From the NCBI RefSeq assembly GCF_001486505.1, contig NZ_LN909066.1, forward strand, positions 385,795 to 449,794: 64,000 nucleotides of DNA, given 5' to 3'. A program made the translations under genes and the position numbers. Position 1 is the first letter of the stretch; each line of letters starts with the position of its first letter. This DNA is from Paenibacillus rubinfantis (GTDB lineage Bacteria; Bacillota; Bacilli; Paenibacillales; Paenibacillaceae). This document shows, piece after piece, positions 24,276-33,799 of the stretch. Below the pieces are notes generated by a model. It searched no databases and had not been told where the DNA came from. It was given only the letters and a program-made list of their open reading frames with translations.

Positions 24276-27200
24276 TTAGGGATGGATCAGTCCCGCCAAC
24301 CGCAGCATTCGAGCAAGAACCACGGCCGCTTCCGCGCGGGTAGACGAGGCTTCGGGAGCAAACTCGCCGGCCCCGCGCCCTTTCATCAAGCCTGAATCCA
24401 CCGCAGTTGCTACAGCTTCCTCAGCCCATGCGCCAATTTGGCTGCGATCCTCGAGCCCGGTTAGCGTGGAATCCGGGCTTGCTGGATGAACTTCTGCCCC
24501 CGCCAGCTTTAGGGCGCGAGCCAGCAGAACGCTCAGCTGTTCCCGAGTGATCGGTTCGTTCGGACGGAACTCTCCGTCGGCAAACCCTTCAATCAATCCG
24601 TGTTCGACTGCCGTCGATATCGCCCCTGCATACCACGCACCCGAGTTTACATCCGTGAAGCTTGCGCTTGGAGGCTGCTCCTGTCCCGGTAATCCGAGGG
24701 CGCGAACCAGCATCGCTGTAAATTGGGCTCTCGTGATCGGCATATTGGGGCTAAACTGCGTATCGGTGGTGCCTTGGATGACCGTTTTGGAGGCCAACCT
24801 CGCCACCTCGTCGGCCGCCCAGTGGCCGTTCATGTCCGTAAACGTCTTTCGGTATGAAATTGCCGTATAGAGGCCGCTTTCCTTTAACCGGAACGTGATT
24901 CGTGTCTTCCCGCCTTCCTCCTGGATCACCGCAGGCACAAACGTATAGCGGTTCACGGAAGGCAGCAGAAGAAGAACGGTAGTCGTATCGGCCGGAACGC
25001 TCTTCGTCAGCGGTGCAGCCGTGAGTTTGACCGCCGCCCCCTTAAAGGCCGGCAGGACAGTTAGGGAGTCGCCCTGCTCCCAGAAGAAGGATACCTCCAG
25101 CATTGAATCGAGCAATTCAGCCTGCTTCGGCAATAAGCTGCTCAGCTGCTGGTTTTTCTGAGTTTTTGCGGGCATCGCAAGGCGAATTTGCACACCTTCC
25201 GCCGCCCCCTGCTGCTTCAGGGATTCGCGTAGCGCCTGAACCGGCAGCTCCAGCCTCCCTAACGAAGACTGCAGGAGGATCATTCCGTCCGGCAGCTCCT
25301 TCACCACTGCTTCCAATCCCTCGATCGGCAGGTGCAGGGTGAGGACGTCGGCAGTTTCCATGATGCTGTATTGCAACTGCTGCGACGGAATCGGTTTGTC
25401 GCGAAGCTGCTTCACCTCCTCCAACATCCGCGACAAATCGACTTTGGCCTGAATGAGATGCCGCCCGTTCTCCGCGGTCTTCACAACGCTTACCCGTTCC
25501 GGCTTCGCCGGTTGGATTGGTGTGGAGGGTGAACCGCTGTTGCTGCCGCTCGGGGAACCCGGTTGGCCAGAGCCTCCATCTCCGGTAGAGGTGCGGATGA
25601 TTTGCACGGAGTCACTATTCGTCTTCAGATCATCCACATACACCTCCACTTGGACGAAGTTGATCCCCGTCGTTAACGGAACGTTTACGGTAAAAGTCCC
25701 GCCGGGGGATACGGAAGCTGTCTCTCCGTTCACTTTGACAGTAGGCGTCCCCGGCCCAAGCACTTCGACCGTTCCTTCCAGCTGATAAAAGCTGTCCCGG
25801 GTCTCTCGTTGCTCATCGTCCATCAGTCCGCTTAATACCGCTGCTCGAACCTGATCGCCCACCTCATAAGCGTTCGCCACGAGCTGCCGGTTGGTTCTCG
25901 TTCCTGAAGGATCAATCGTCGAGATCACGAAGCCGCCCGGCGGAATAACGCTGTTATTCTCCTCCGGCGCTCCCCAGCTCCAATTAATCGCTTGATTCCG
26001 GTTCGCCACCCGGGTGATGGTTCCCGTGTTGTCCACGACCACCTCCACGCCAAAGTGATTCGTGCCGGTTGTCGTTCCAAAGGCGTCCGTCATCACGTTA
26101 ATGTTGCCTTCCACCCGGTTCACATTGTAGTAATGACCTTCCAGGAACGTATCGGCGCTGTCGGGCAAGCTCATACCCAGTTGGTAATCCTTCACCCATT
26201 CGCGGTCCTGCAGCGCCGCTTTGGCAATCGCCCAGTTAATTTGCGAGGCGTCAAACAGCATCAGCCCGTTTGTCGTTTTTAAGCCCGCCTGGAACACCTC
26301 TCGCTGAACGGCGGGTAGCTGCACATTGTTTAACGCAATCCCCGCGTACAGCGGAATTTCTCCATTCGTCACGATGTTCCCTAGGGTAATGTACTTCTGA
26401 ATTTCCTGGCTGGTCGTCTGATAGGCACCGATCATCAGGAAGTCCAGGGATTCGATATATCCGGTATCGTAGTATTCCGGCGTATAGATGGACTCGACCG
26501 GCAAGCCCAGGGAGGGATGGATACGGAAGTTTTTGCTTGCCCAATTCACCCCGTTCAGATAGTACGTCTCATACCAGGATCCAACATAGGAAGAAACCTT
26601 GATCGTTCTCCCCGTCTGGACTTCGTAGGAATCGACCAGCGACTTCACGTCGCTGAAGAAGCTCTGGATGATGCCTGACCGGAACTCCCACCAGTCTTGA
26701 ATGAGCGGGCCATCGATTCTGGCGTTATTTTCATAATAGAAAATATCGTTTGGCCACTGGTTTAACGTCTTGCCGCGCTGTTGCAAAAACCGCTCGAACT
26801 TGACCCGCGTCTCCTCGCTGAAATCCGCACCTTCATTGTCGTACCGCCCACGGTCGTGCACGACGCCGTCCACATCATAGTTTTTGATGATCTCCTCAAA
26901 CGTCTTGAGCTGATATTCGCGCACTTCCTCGTTCGCCGGATTCACAAACGCAACCAAGCCCTGCTTCGCGCTTTCCCGCAGCCGCTTGATCTCGCCGTTG
27001 TTTTCCGCGTAATGTACGCGTTCCTCCCAATCTAAGTGGTCATTCAACACGGCGAATTCGTTGTAGGCGATCGATCCTTCGGCAAACACATTGACGGCTG
27101 CATGAACCTCGAGTCCCAGGGCATGGCCATGGTCGATGAACTCCTGCAGCAGATCCAGATCCGGGCTGGCCCCCGCTTTCTCGGGAGCTTGGATCTCGCT

Positions 27201-29006
27201 GACGTACGGCCTCCCGGTCAAATCGTTTTTCTTGTAGGAGACGTACCCCTCAACGCCTTTCACATCAAACACGATGGAGGTGACTCCGCTGTCTTTGGCT
27301 TTTTGTAGAAAAGCCCGTACCTGCTCGCTGGTTTGGAACTTTTTCGCGTTGGAAGCCTGATCTACCCAAAGAATGACTTCTTTGTCCGCGTCGAGAGGGT
27401 CTCGGGCAAACACCGCCAGATCCCGCCGATCCTGCTCGATCTCGTTTTTTAATACCCTAATCTCGATATAGTTTGTGCCTTTCGTTAAGGGGTAGGTATA
27501 GTTAAAAGTTCCCTCCGCATCAAAAGGAACGGAGCTCCCATTCACCAGCAGCTGGATGGCCGCCGGATCGTCGATGTTCTCGATTACTCCCGAGATGACC
27601 GTGCTGTCCTCCGTGACCGTATACATCCGCTGATTGGTCAGCTGGAGGCGGGCGATTAAGCCGTTCCCGCTCATCAGATCCCGCACGGACACGACTTCCC
27701 CGTTCTTGCGCAGCTTGATGATATCTCCCACCTTGAAGTTCTCCGCCAGGAAACGCTTGATATAGTTGCCGGCATAACTGTTGTCTTGCGCCATCAACAC
27801 GTAGCCTTCCTCCGGAATATCAAGGGGCGTCGGTCCGGACCATACGGGCGGCTGACCGTTGATCGATGGATTGATCACCTGTAAGACCCGATTGCTCGCG
27901 TCAACCTGGACCGCGACATTCGTCTGGGGAATCACGATAGAGCCGCCATAGTCTCTCGTAAACAAGGCCACGATATTCGGCACGCCCGTCACGTCTTTAT
28001 CCACGTAATCGATCTTAATCCGCGGCCCATCGATATCGATCGAGATGTCCTTAGGCGCCGCCTCGACTTCAATATAATCTTGATTCTCCGACGGTTCATA
28101 TGTGATCGTCAACGTCTTCTTCACGACCTCCTCCCCGGCCTGGAGCAGTTGAATCGTCACGGCGTTGGCTCCAGGGCTTAAATACACGTTCTCGCGAAAA
28201 ACGCCTTCTACCGATAACTCTACCGGATCGCCATTCACCATGACGTTCAGCTCCAGTTCCACGTCATAATTCGCCACAAACCCGGCAACTTCGATGACGG
28301 GGATGTCCACGATCGTCTGGTCCTCCGTGAGGATCATCAGTTCCGGAAGTCCAGGCTCCGGAACGGGATCCGGGTTGGGTTCGGGGTCGGGGACAGGAGT
28401 GGGCTCCGGTTCGGGGTCGGGCTCCGGATCCGGCGATGTTGGAAAGAAGTCCGCCGCGGTCACTTCCACTCCCGCTCGCATCAGCTTCACCCGATCACCG
28501 GAATGATACTGCCGATAAAGGGCCTGCTTCTCATGCGACTCCTCCCAAGTGCCGTTCCCTCCGGCCAGCACGACATACCCTCCTTCCGGAATCGGGAGCA
28601 TTTGCTCCGCATCCCAAGTTGTCGGAGGATCGTCTTGCGGGCCAACCACCTCCTGCACAACCCCTTCTGCATCTACGGCGACAGCAACATGCAGCTCCGG
28701 CACCCGTACCTCTGTCACTGGGCCTTCGTACGCCGCATCGGTCACGGTTGCGCCACTCGTGAATAAGGCGAGATAATTGGCTTTATCCGCAAGCGTGGCC
28801 CTCGCCATGTTAAGATCAGTGAATGTCAGTGAGGTCTCTCCGTCCTCGCTGACAAACTGCACCGGCTCTCCTCCAGTCTCACCCATGCTTGGGATGTCCT
28901 CCATCCCGGCGGCCGAGGAGACGATCGGCAACCCCGGCCAGAACAACGCCGCCAGCAAGGAGAGACAAATTAGCCCGGCCATCCGCCTCTGTAACCTACG
29001 CTTCAT
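24276..29006 (-). CDS. S-layer-anchored glycosyl-hydrolase-like-10 (GHL10) protein
   Basis: This is a giant secreted protein of 1576 residues. In order it has a signal peptide (1-32), a beta-rich region, and a Pro-Glu-Asp linker at about 192-222. Two repeated modules follow that share KVGDIIKLRKNGEVV/SGDRVKLMRAGVEV-type motifs and bacterial Ig-like strands. Next comes the GHL10 TIM barrel (about 535-930; VILWVDQASNAKKF, VTSIVFDVKGVEGYVSY, VDGVVHDRGRYD), another Ig-like module and a Gly/Ser linker. Three SLH domains lie at about 1385-1576 (FTDMNGHWAADEVARLA first), which attach it to the cell wall polymer. The likely role is surface glycan hydrolysis feeding the co-operonic ABC importer. Confidence 0.88.
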   Translation of the reverse strand: MKRRLQRRMAGLICLSLLAALFWPGLPIVSSAAGMEDIPSMGETGGEPVQFVSEDGETSLTFTDLNMARATLADKANYLALFTSGATVTDAAYEGPVTEVRVPELHVAVAVDAEGVVQEVVGPQDDPPTTWDAEQMLPIPEGGYVVLAGGNGTWEESHEKQALYRQYHSGDRVKLMRAGVEVTAADFFPTSPDPEPDPEPEPTPVPDPEPNPDPVPEPGLPELMILTEDQTIVDIPVIEVAGFVANYDVELELNVMVNGDPVELSVEGVFRENVYLSPGANAVTIQLLQAGEEVVKKTLTITYEPSENQDYIEVEAAPKDISIDIDGPRIKIDYVDKDVTGVPNIVALFTRDYGGSIVIPQTNVAVQVDASNRVLQVINPSINGQPPVWSGPTPLDIPEEGYVLMAQDNSYAGNYIKRFLAENFKVGDIIKLRKNGEVVSVRDLMSGNGLIARLQLTNQRMYTVTEDSTVISGVIENIDDPAAIQLLVNGSSVPFDAEGTFNYTYPLTKGTNYIEIRVLKNEIEQDRRDLAVFARDPLDADKEVILWVDQASNAKKFQTSEQVRAFLQKAKDSGVTSIVFDVKGVEGYVSYKKNDLTGRPYVSEIQAPEKAGASPDLDLLQEFIDHGHALGLEVHAAVNVFAEGSIAYNEFAVLNDHLDWEERVHYAENNGEIKRLRESAKQGLVAFVNPANEEVREYQLKTFEEIIKNYDVDGVVHDRGRYDNEGADFSEETRVKFERFLQQRGKTLNQWPNDIFYYENNARIDGPLIQDWWEFRSGIIQSFFSDVKSLVDSYEVQTGRTIKVSSYVGSWYETYYLNGVNWASKNFRIHPSLGLPVESIYTPEYYDTGYIESLDFLMIGAYQTTSQEIQKYITLGNIVTNGEIPLYAGIALNNVQLPAVQREVFQAGLKTTNGLMLFDASQINWAIAKAALQDREWVKDYQLGMSLPDSADTFLEGHYYNVNRVEGNINVMTDAFGTTTGTNHFGVEVVVDNTGTITRVANRNQAINWSWGAPEENNSVIPPGGFVISTIDPSGTRTNRQLVANAYEVGDQVRAAVLSGLMDDEQRETRDSFYQLEGTVEVLGPGTPTVKVNGETASVSPGGTFTVNVPLTTGINFVQVEVYVDDLKTNSDSVQIIRTSTGDGGSGQPGSPSGSNSGSPSTPIQPAKPERVSVVKTAENGRHLIQAKVDLSRMLEEVKQLRDKPIPSQQLQYSIMETADVLTLHLPIEGLEAVVKELPDGMILLQSSLGRLELPVQALRESLKQQGAAEGVQIRLAMPAKTQKNQQLSSLLPKQAELLDSMLEVSFFWEQGDSLTVLPAFKGAAVKLTAAPLTKSVPADTTTVLLLLPSVNRYTFVPAVIQEEGGKTRITFRLKESGLYTAISYRKTFTDMNGHWAADEVARLASKTVIQGTTDTQFSPNMPITRAQFTAMLVRALGLPGQEQPPSASFTDVNSGAWYAGAISTAVEHGLIEGFADGEFRPNEPITREQLSVLLARALKLAGAEVHPASPDSTLTGLEDRSQIGAWAEEAVATAVDSGLMKGRGAGEFAPEASSTRAEAAVVLARMLRLAGLIHP

Positions 29007-29033
29007 CAGCTTCCCCCCTTTTTAAGCGGATTG

Positions 29034-30569
29034 CTATTTCGTTGATTGGAACCATTCGTTCGCCGCGGCCACCATGTCGGCTCCACCTTCCGCTCTCCAT
29101 TGCGCCAGGAATGGGTCGTATTGCTCGATTGGCTTCGCTCCGGAAATAAACTGCAGTACATTATCATCCAGCAGCGTCGTCAGCTTTAACAGATTTTTGG
29201 ATACGGCTTCAATCGGCGGCGCGGTCGACATCGGGTCTACGACGATCAGGCCTTCCGCATTTTTCTGGAACGCTTCAAAATGGGCCTGCAGCACCGGATC
29301 CTTCCGCACGCGCGCCTGCCAATAGATCGGGTACTTCTCTTCGTCAACACCGGTCAGGAAGTTGCTGGCATTGTTTAATTGATCATTAAAGATCGGCAGA
29401 ATCGGATAATATTTGTCGTCCTTCACTTCATAATGAACACCTTCCTGCCCAAGGGCGATGCCTTTAAACGTCTCCGGCTCCAGCTTCGCATTCAGGAACT
29501 CCATCGCGGCTTCTTTATTCTTTGAGGACTTCAGAATCCCGACATACCAGGTCGTATTTGCTTTGGCTCCAACGACGGCTTTCCCGTCCGGTCCCTTCAA
29601 ATAAGGGATGATCGATGTCTTCGCTTCGGGGAAGTTCTTCTGGAGCGCGGCAATCGTGGATCCCGCGTTCCACCAGGCCAGCTTATACATGGCCGCATTG
29701 CCGCCGGAAAACTTCTCGATCGACTCCTGGGCGGTATTCAGCGGGGTTTCCGTATCAAGCAAACCTTCCTTGTATAACTTGTTCATGTAGGTGATGTACT
29801 CTTTCATCTCCGGCTGCTCTGCGCGGTGCACCAGTTTGCCGTCCACTTCCTTCCAATCGGTGTACACGCCAAAGGTCGTAGCGATGTCCCCATAGATGGA
29901 ATCCTTGCTCATCGTCAGCGGGATTACGTTTTTCTTCTCTTTGATCGTTTTAAGCACCGTGTACAGCTCATCCCGGTTTGTCGGTATTGACAAGCCCAGC
30001 TCATCCAGCCAATCCTGCCGGACAACAAGCTCCTCGCCGATACTCACGCCCGCCCCAGTCTCAGGGATCCCGTAGATCTTCCCATCGATCGTTGCGCTGG
30101 CGAAGGACTCCGGCTTGATCGACTGTTTGATGTAGTTGCCATGGGCCTCCAGCAGCTCATCCAACGGCTCCAGCGCCCCCGCGGAAGCCAGGTTGTAGAA
30201 CTGGGCCGCATTAAGCTTGGCGATGTCATAGTTTTCTTTGCTGGATACCATCAGGTTCAGCTTTTCATCGGCATTCTCCGCCGGCAGCAATTCATAGTCC
30301 ACATGGAACCCCGTTTGTTCCTCAATGTATTTCGCTACGTATTCCGTTTTTGGATCAAAGAGCCCGTATTGCATGATCATCCGCAGGTTCGGCTTCTCCG
30401 TGCTCTGCCCACCCCCGTTACTTCCTTCCGTGGAGGTGTTGGTGGTGCCCCCCGAAGGATCGGCCGCAGTCGGCTCCGACGCCCCGCCTCCTCCGCCGCA
30501 GCCCGATAACGTCAATGTCAAACCTAGAATGGCGGTGAGTACCGCCGATGTTTTCTTTTTAAGAATCAT
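29034..30569 (-). CDS. Extracellular sugar-binding lipoprotein of an ABC importer
   Basis: This 511-residue lipoprotein has a signal peptide ending LTLSGC (lipidated C24) and a Gly/Ser/Thr linker. The family-1 solute-binding fold follows, including EYVAKYIEEQTGFHVDYELL, DELGLSIPTNRDELYTVL and KNKEAAMEFLNAKL. Its length and N-terminal layout match LplA-like binding proteins of Paenibacillus, which capture oligosaccharides released from plant or microbial glycans. It lies behind two permease genes and before the GHL10 gene, all in one direction. AAGGAGGT precedes the ATG. No ATPase gene is nearby; a shared MsmX-like ATPase encoded elsewhere is the usual solution. Confidence 0.9.
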   Translation of the reverse strand: MILKKKTSAVLTAILGLTLTLSGCGGGGGASEPTAADPSGGTTNTSTEGSNGGGQSTEKPNLRMIMQYGLFDPKTEYVAKYIEEQTGFHVDYELLPAENADEKLNLMVSSKENYDIAKLNAAQFYNLASAGALEPLDELLEAHGNYIKQSIKPESFASATIDGKIYGIPETGAGVSIGEELVVRQDWLDELGLSIPTNRDELYTVLKTIKEKKNVIPLTMSKDSIYGDIATTFGVYTDWKEVDGKLVHRAEQPEMKEYITYMNKLYKEGLLDTETPLNTAQESIEKFSGGNAAMYKLAWWNAGSTIAALQKNFPEAKTSIIPYLKGPDGKAVVGAKANTTWYVGILKSSKNKEAAMEFLNAKLEPETFKGIALGQEGVHYEVKDDKYYPILPIFNDQLNNASNFLTGVDEEKYPIYWQARVRKDPVLQAHFEAFQKNAEGLIVVDPMSTAPPIEAVSKNLLKLTTLLDDNVLQFISGAKPIEQYDPFLAQWRAEGGADMVAAANEWFQSTK

Positions 30570-30663
30570 AAATAACCTCCTTAATTTGCATTACGATCTA
30601 GGGGTACTACGGCAAACGGAGCGCATCACCTCCTTTAGGAACATTCCGTCTCAATCCGTCCGT

Positions 30664-31584
30664 TTAGCCTTTAATCGAACCAACCAATACGCCTTTGACG
30701 AAGTATTTTTGCAGGAAAGGATACACGAGGAGAATCGGAATGGTCGCGAGCAGGATCGAAGAGGCTTGGATCGACTGAGGGGTCGTATTGATAGCGGCAT
30801 CAATGTTATCCTTGAGGAAATCACCGCTGGATGACACGAGAAGCTCCTTCAAATACAACTGCATCGGCTTAATGGCCGGATCGCTGATGTAAATCATGGC
30901 GGAGAAGTAATCGTTCCAGAACGCTACGGCAAAAAACAACCCGATGGTGGCAAGGACCGGAAGCGATAAGGGGAGCATCACCAACGCTAGGATCCGGATA
31001 TTGCCCGCTCCATCCAATTTGGCCGATTCTTCCAACTCCTCCGGAAGGCCTTCAAAGTAATTTTTGATAATCAGCATGTTGTACACGTTCACCATCGCAG
31101 GGAGGAATAAGACGGGAAAGGTGTTGACCAAATTCAGGTTCTGCATCAGCAGATACGTTGGAATTAACCCGCCGCTGAACAACATGGTAAATACGAAGAT
31201 CAGCAAAATCCCCTTTCTGCCGCGCAACCGCACCTTGGACAACGGATAGGCCGTCAGTGTGGTTAGAAATAGGCTGCACGCCGTCCCTACCACGGTCAAG
31301 CCGATCGATACTTTTAGCGAGTTCAGGAACATGGAGTCTTGAAGTACATATTGATACGTCTCGAATTGGATGCCAACCGGGAGCAGCCCCACCTTGCCGG
31401 AGATTACGGCACTTTCGCTGCTTAAGGACTTGGCGAGCAAGTTTACGAAAGGAAGTAGTGTCGTTAACCCCAACAGAACAAAGAACACATAATTAAAAAC
31501 GGTAAAGCATTTTTCGGATAACGAGGTTTTGATCGTATTGCGCGGCGCGCGGTGTACTCCTAGCAACGTTTGATTCGGATCCAT
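30664..31584 (-). CDS. Carbohydrate ABC transporter permease, LplC/YtcP-like
   Basis: The 306-residue inner-membrane protein has about six transmembrane segments. The EAA loop that contacts the ATPase reads LPEELEESAKLDGAGNIRIL, with LVMLPLSLPVLATIGLFFAV after it. The C-terminal IPILLVYPFLQKYFVKGVLV, ending with VGSIKG, is the classic end of LplC/YtcP family permeases. It pairs with the permease at 31621-32595. It has an ATG start with GGGGGAG 12 bases upstream. Confidence 0.93.
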   Translation of the reverse strand: MDPNQTLLGVHRAPRNTIKTSLSEKCFTVFNYVFFVLLGLTTLLPFVNLLAKSLSSESAVISGKVGLLPVGIQFETYQYVLQDSMFLNSLKVSIGLTVVGTACSLFLTTLTAYPLSKVRLRGRKGILLIFVFTMLFSGGLIPTYLLMQNLNLVNTFPVLFLPAMVNVYNMLIIKNYFEGLPEELEESAKLDGAGNIRILALVMLPLSLPVLATIGLFFAVAFWNDYFSAMIYISDPAIKPMQLYLKELLVSSSGDFLKDNIDAAINTTPQSIQASSILLATIPILLVYPFLQKYFVKGVLVGSIKG

Positions 31585-31620
31585 GATGATGTTTCTCCCC
31601 CTTTCCTTTCCCTTCCCTTG

Positions 31621-32595
31621 CTACCAAATTCCGCGTTGCAAATATTTGCGGCTCGCCGCGTTGCCGGCGATTACTAACGTAAAGGAGATTACCGCTTCAA
31701 AAAGCCCCACCGCCGTGGAAAAACTGTAATCCTGACTGCCGAGCCCTCTGCGGTACACAAATGTGCCGATGACATCCGACACCTGGTAGACCACCGGATT
31801 GTACATGACCAGAATCTGTTCGGTGCCGGCTTCCAGCACGCTGCCCAGCCGCAAAATAAACATCAGGATAATGATCGGCGCGATCCCCGGCAGGGTAATA
31901 TGCCACAATTGCTTCCATCTCCCGGCTCCGTCCATTCTTGCCGCTTCATAGAGCATCGGATCGATCGTGGTAAACGCCGCGAGGTAAACGATCGTACTCC
32001 ATCCGATCTCCTTCCAGCCCGCCGAAGTGATGAGCACACTTCGAAATACGCTGTTGTCCAGAAAGAAAGCGATCGGCTCCATCCCCATCGCGGTTAACGC
32101 CTTGTTGACGATCCCGCCGTTCGTAGACAACAGATCCATAAATAACCCGCCAACAATGACCCAGGACAGGAAGTGCGGGAGATATATCACGGTTTGCACC
32201 GTCCGCTTAAAGATCATATTCCGCATCTCATTTAGCATCAGCGCGATCACAATGGGTAAAGGAAACAAGATGACGATTTTTAGGAAGCTGATGATGACGG
32301 TATTCTTAAACACTTGGGCAAAATCCGGCGACGTAAACAGCTTCTCGAAATGCTTCCATCCCACCCATGGGCTGTCCGCATAACCGCTGAAAATATTAAA
32401 ATCCTTAAAGGCAATGGTGATTCCGTACATCGGTGTGTACTTGAACAGTAAAATAAACAAAATGCCCGGCACGAGCAGCAGATAAAGGTCCCATTCCTTT
32501 CGGATGTCGAGTCCTAACCGGCTCCAATAGCTGCGTTTGGGTTTGGTCGTTTGGAGTTTGACCGAATCCAACTCGGGTCCGATCTTCATTGACAT
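31621..32595 (-). CDS. Carbohydrate ABC transporter permease, LplB/YteP-like
   Basis: This 324-residue membrane permease is the first gene of the operon. The start of the transmembrane part is LYLLLVPGILFILLFKYTPM, then YGITIAFKDFN, diagnostic of the LplB/YteP subfamily. The EAA loop is TTIDPMLYEAARMDGAGRWK, then QLWHITLPGIAPIIILMFIL. It forms a heterodimer with the next permease and takes up an oligosaccharide delivered by the binding lipoprotein at 29034. It has an ATG start with GGGGGC upstream. Transcription probably begins in the 120 bases before it, after the terminator at 32723. Confidence 0.93.
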   Translation of the reverse strand: MSMKIGPELDSVKLQTTKPKRSYWSRLGLDIRKEWDLYLLLVPGILFILLFKYTPMYGITIAFKDFNIFSGYADSPWVGWKHFEKLFTSPDFAQVFKNTVIISFLKIVILFPLPIVIALMLNEMRNMIFKRTVQTVIYLPHFLSWVIVGGLFMDLLSTNGGIVNKALTAMGMEPIAFFLDNSVFRSVLITSAGWKEIGWSTIVYLAAFTTIDPMLYEAARMDGAGRWKQLWHITLPGIAPIIILMFILRLGSVLEAGTEQILVMYNPVVYQVSDVIGTFVYRRGLGSQDYSFSTAVGLFEAVISFTLVIAGNAASRKYLQRGIW

Positions 32596-32722
32596 CAGCT
32601 TGCCCCCTTTCTCTTCCCATCGTCCGCTTGTTAATCCATTGTAAAATCGGCCTGGCGGGCTGAGTAGGCGAGATCAATTACTATTTGTGGTAATCTGATG
32701 GTATCTCCCGACCTCTTGGGGC

Positions 32723-32748
32723 AAAAAAGAAGAAGCCTTGCGGCTTCT
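32723..32748 (-). terminator. Terminator between the regulator operon and the ABC operon
   Basis: On the minus strand AGAAGCC-GCAA-GGCTTCT forms a seven-base stem followed by a T-rich tail (six T residues at 32728-32723). It separates the YesN-like gene and the repeat region from the transporter genes. Confidence 0.75.
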
Positions 32749-32775
32749 GGGGAACGCATACTCTCACCTCACTGT

Positions 32776-32950
32776 GCTCGTTGTTCGTTGTTCGTTGCTC
32801 GATGCTCGTTGCTTGATGCTCGTTATTCGTTGCTCGTTGCTCGTTGTGTTGTTCGTTGCTCGATGCTCGTTGCTTGATGCTCGTTGTTCGTTGCTTGATG
32901 CTCGTTGTTCGTTGCTCGTTGCTTGATGCTCGTTGCTCGTTGCTCGAATG
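32776..32950. repeat. Heptamer array, consensus GCTCGTT
   Basis: About 25 nearly contiguous copies of a seven-base unit (GCTCGTT, GTTCGTT, GCTCGAT, GCTTGAT and close variants) fill this stretch. A block of five units recurs within the array, so it has a higher-order pattern. No coding function is apparent. Confidence 0.9.
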
Positions 32951-33189
32951 CTCGCTAACGCTTGCCCTGGCGCTTATTTCGCAAAAATCGCGGGTTTTCA
33001 GATTCTAACGCTTGCCACAGAGCTTATTCGAGGGAAAATGGGTAGGTTTTCGCCGAAAATCAGGAAATAAGCTCTCTGATCAGCGTTAGATTGAAAAACA
33101 CATCGTAATCCGACATATAGCGTTGCTCACAAGCGTTAGACTAAGTTACTCTACTGTCGATGACCCCACACACCAGCATCTCGCACCAG
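32951..33189. repeat. 239-bp direct repeat, copy A
   Basis: This copy matches 33342-33580 at 231 of 239 positions by my alignment, with no gaps. Inside are inverted arms: TCTAACGCT ... GAGCTTATT faces GAAATAAGCTCTC ... AGCGTTAGA, and a further CTAACGCTTGCC arm faces CAAGCGTTAGAC. It can fold into a large imperfect hairpin. No reading frame of note. Confidence 0.95.
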
Positions 33190-33341
33190 TTCCAGGGGTG
33201 GCATCAGATACCCGCGTCGAGCATCCCGCACCAGCACTCACTTGCCCTCAGGCCACCCCCATCATGCAGCCAAAAACGCGCGCCGGGAGTAGCACACATT
33301 AGGACGCATGCTGAAGCATCCTCTCACACCCGTACCCCTTC

Positions 33342-33580
33342 CTCGCTAACGCTTGCCCTGGCGCTTATTTCGCAAAAATCGCGGGAGTTCAGATTCTAAC
33401 GCTTGCCACAGAGCTTATTCGAGGGAAAACGGGTAGGTTTCCGCCGAAAATCAGGAAATAAGCTCTCTCATCAGCGTTAGATTGAAAAACACATCGTAAT
33501 CCGCCATATAGCGTTGCTCACAAGCGTTAGACTAAGTTACTCTACTTTCGATGACTCCACACACCAGCATCTCGCACCAG
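33342..33580. repeat. 239-bp direct repeat, copy B
   Basis: The second copy lies exactly 391 bases after copy A, with eight substitutions and no indels. The spacer (33190-33341) holds degenerate copies of the 45-bp unit and no gene that I can support. The last 15 bases overlap the first unit of the tandem repeat at 33566. Confidence 0.95.
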
Positions 33581-33702
33581 CTCTCAGGGGCAGCTTCAGG
33601 ACACACGTCGAGCATTTCGCGCAATCTCCCAGGGCCTGCATTAGGCACCCACGTCGAGCATCCCGCACCAACTCCCAGGGGCAGCATCAGGCATCCGCAC
33701 CC
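33566..33702. repeat. Degenerate 45/46-bp tandem repeat, three units
   Basis: Units at 33566-33610, 33611-33656 and 33657-33702 each start AGCAT(C/T)(T/C)CGC and the first two end ACGTCG. Diverged units also occur at about 33175-33235 after copy A. The unit spacing is not a multiple of three in every copy, which argues against coding. Confidence 0.75.
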
Positions 33703-33799
33703 ATCAACCTGCCCCCCACCCAAGGTAGGCAACCAACCCTAAGACTAGGCCGAGCCTATTGCCGAGCCTATTGCCAAACCTAGGCCAACCTAAGCTCCC

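Noticed and set aside
28294..28506. Plus-strand ORF rich in Gly-Ser opposite the GHL10 gene
   Set aside because: It is the antisense of the Pro-Glu-Asp linker; the repeat SGSGSG arises from the linker codons and there is no ribosome site.
32738..32926. ORF through the heptamer array (ARCSLLDARCSLL-type repeats)
   Set aside because: The amino-acid repeat is the direct result of the seven-base DNA repeat; no start signal and no known family.
32776..33702. CRISPR array
   Set aside because: Repeat units are contiguous or unequally spaced with no unique spacers of constant length, and no cas genes are near.
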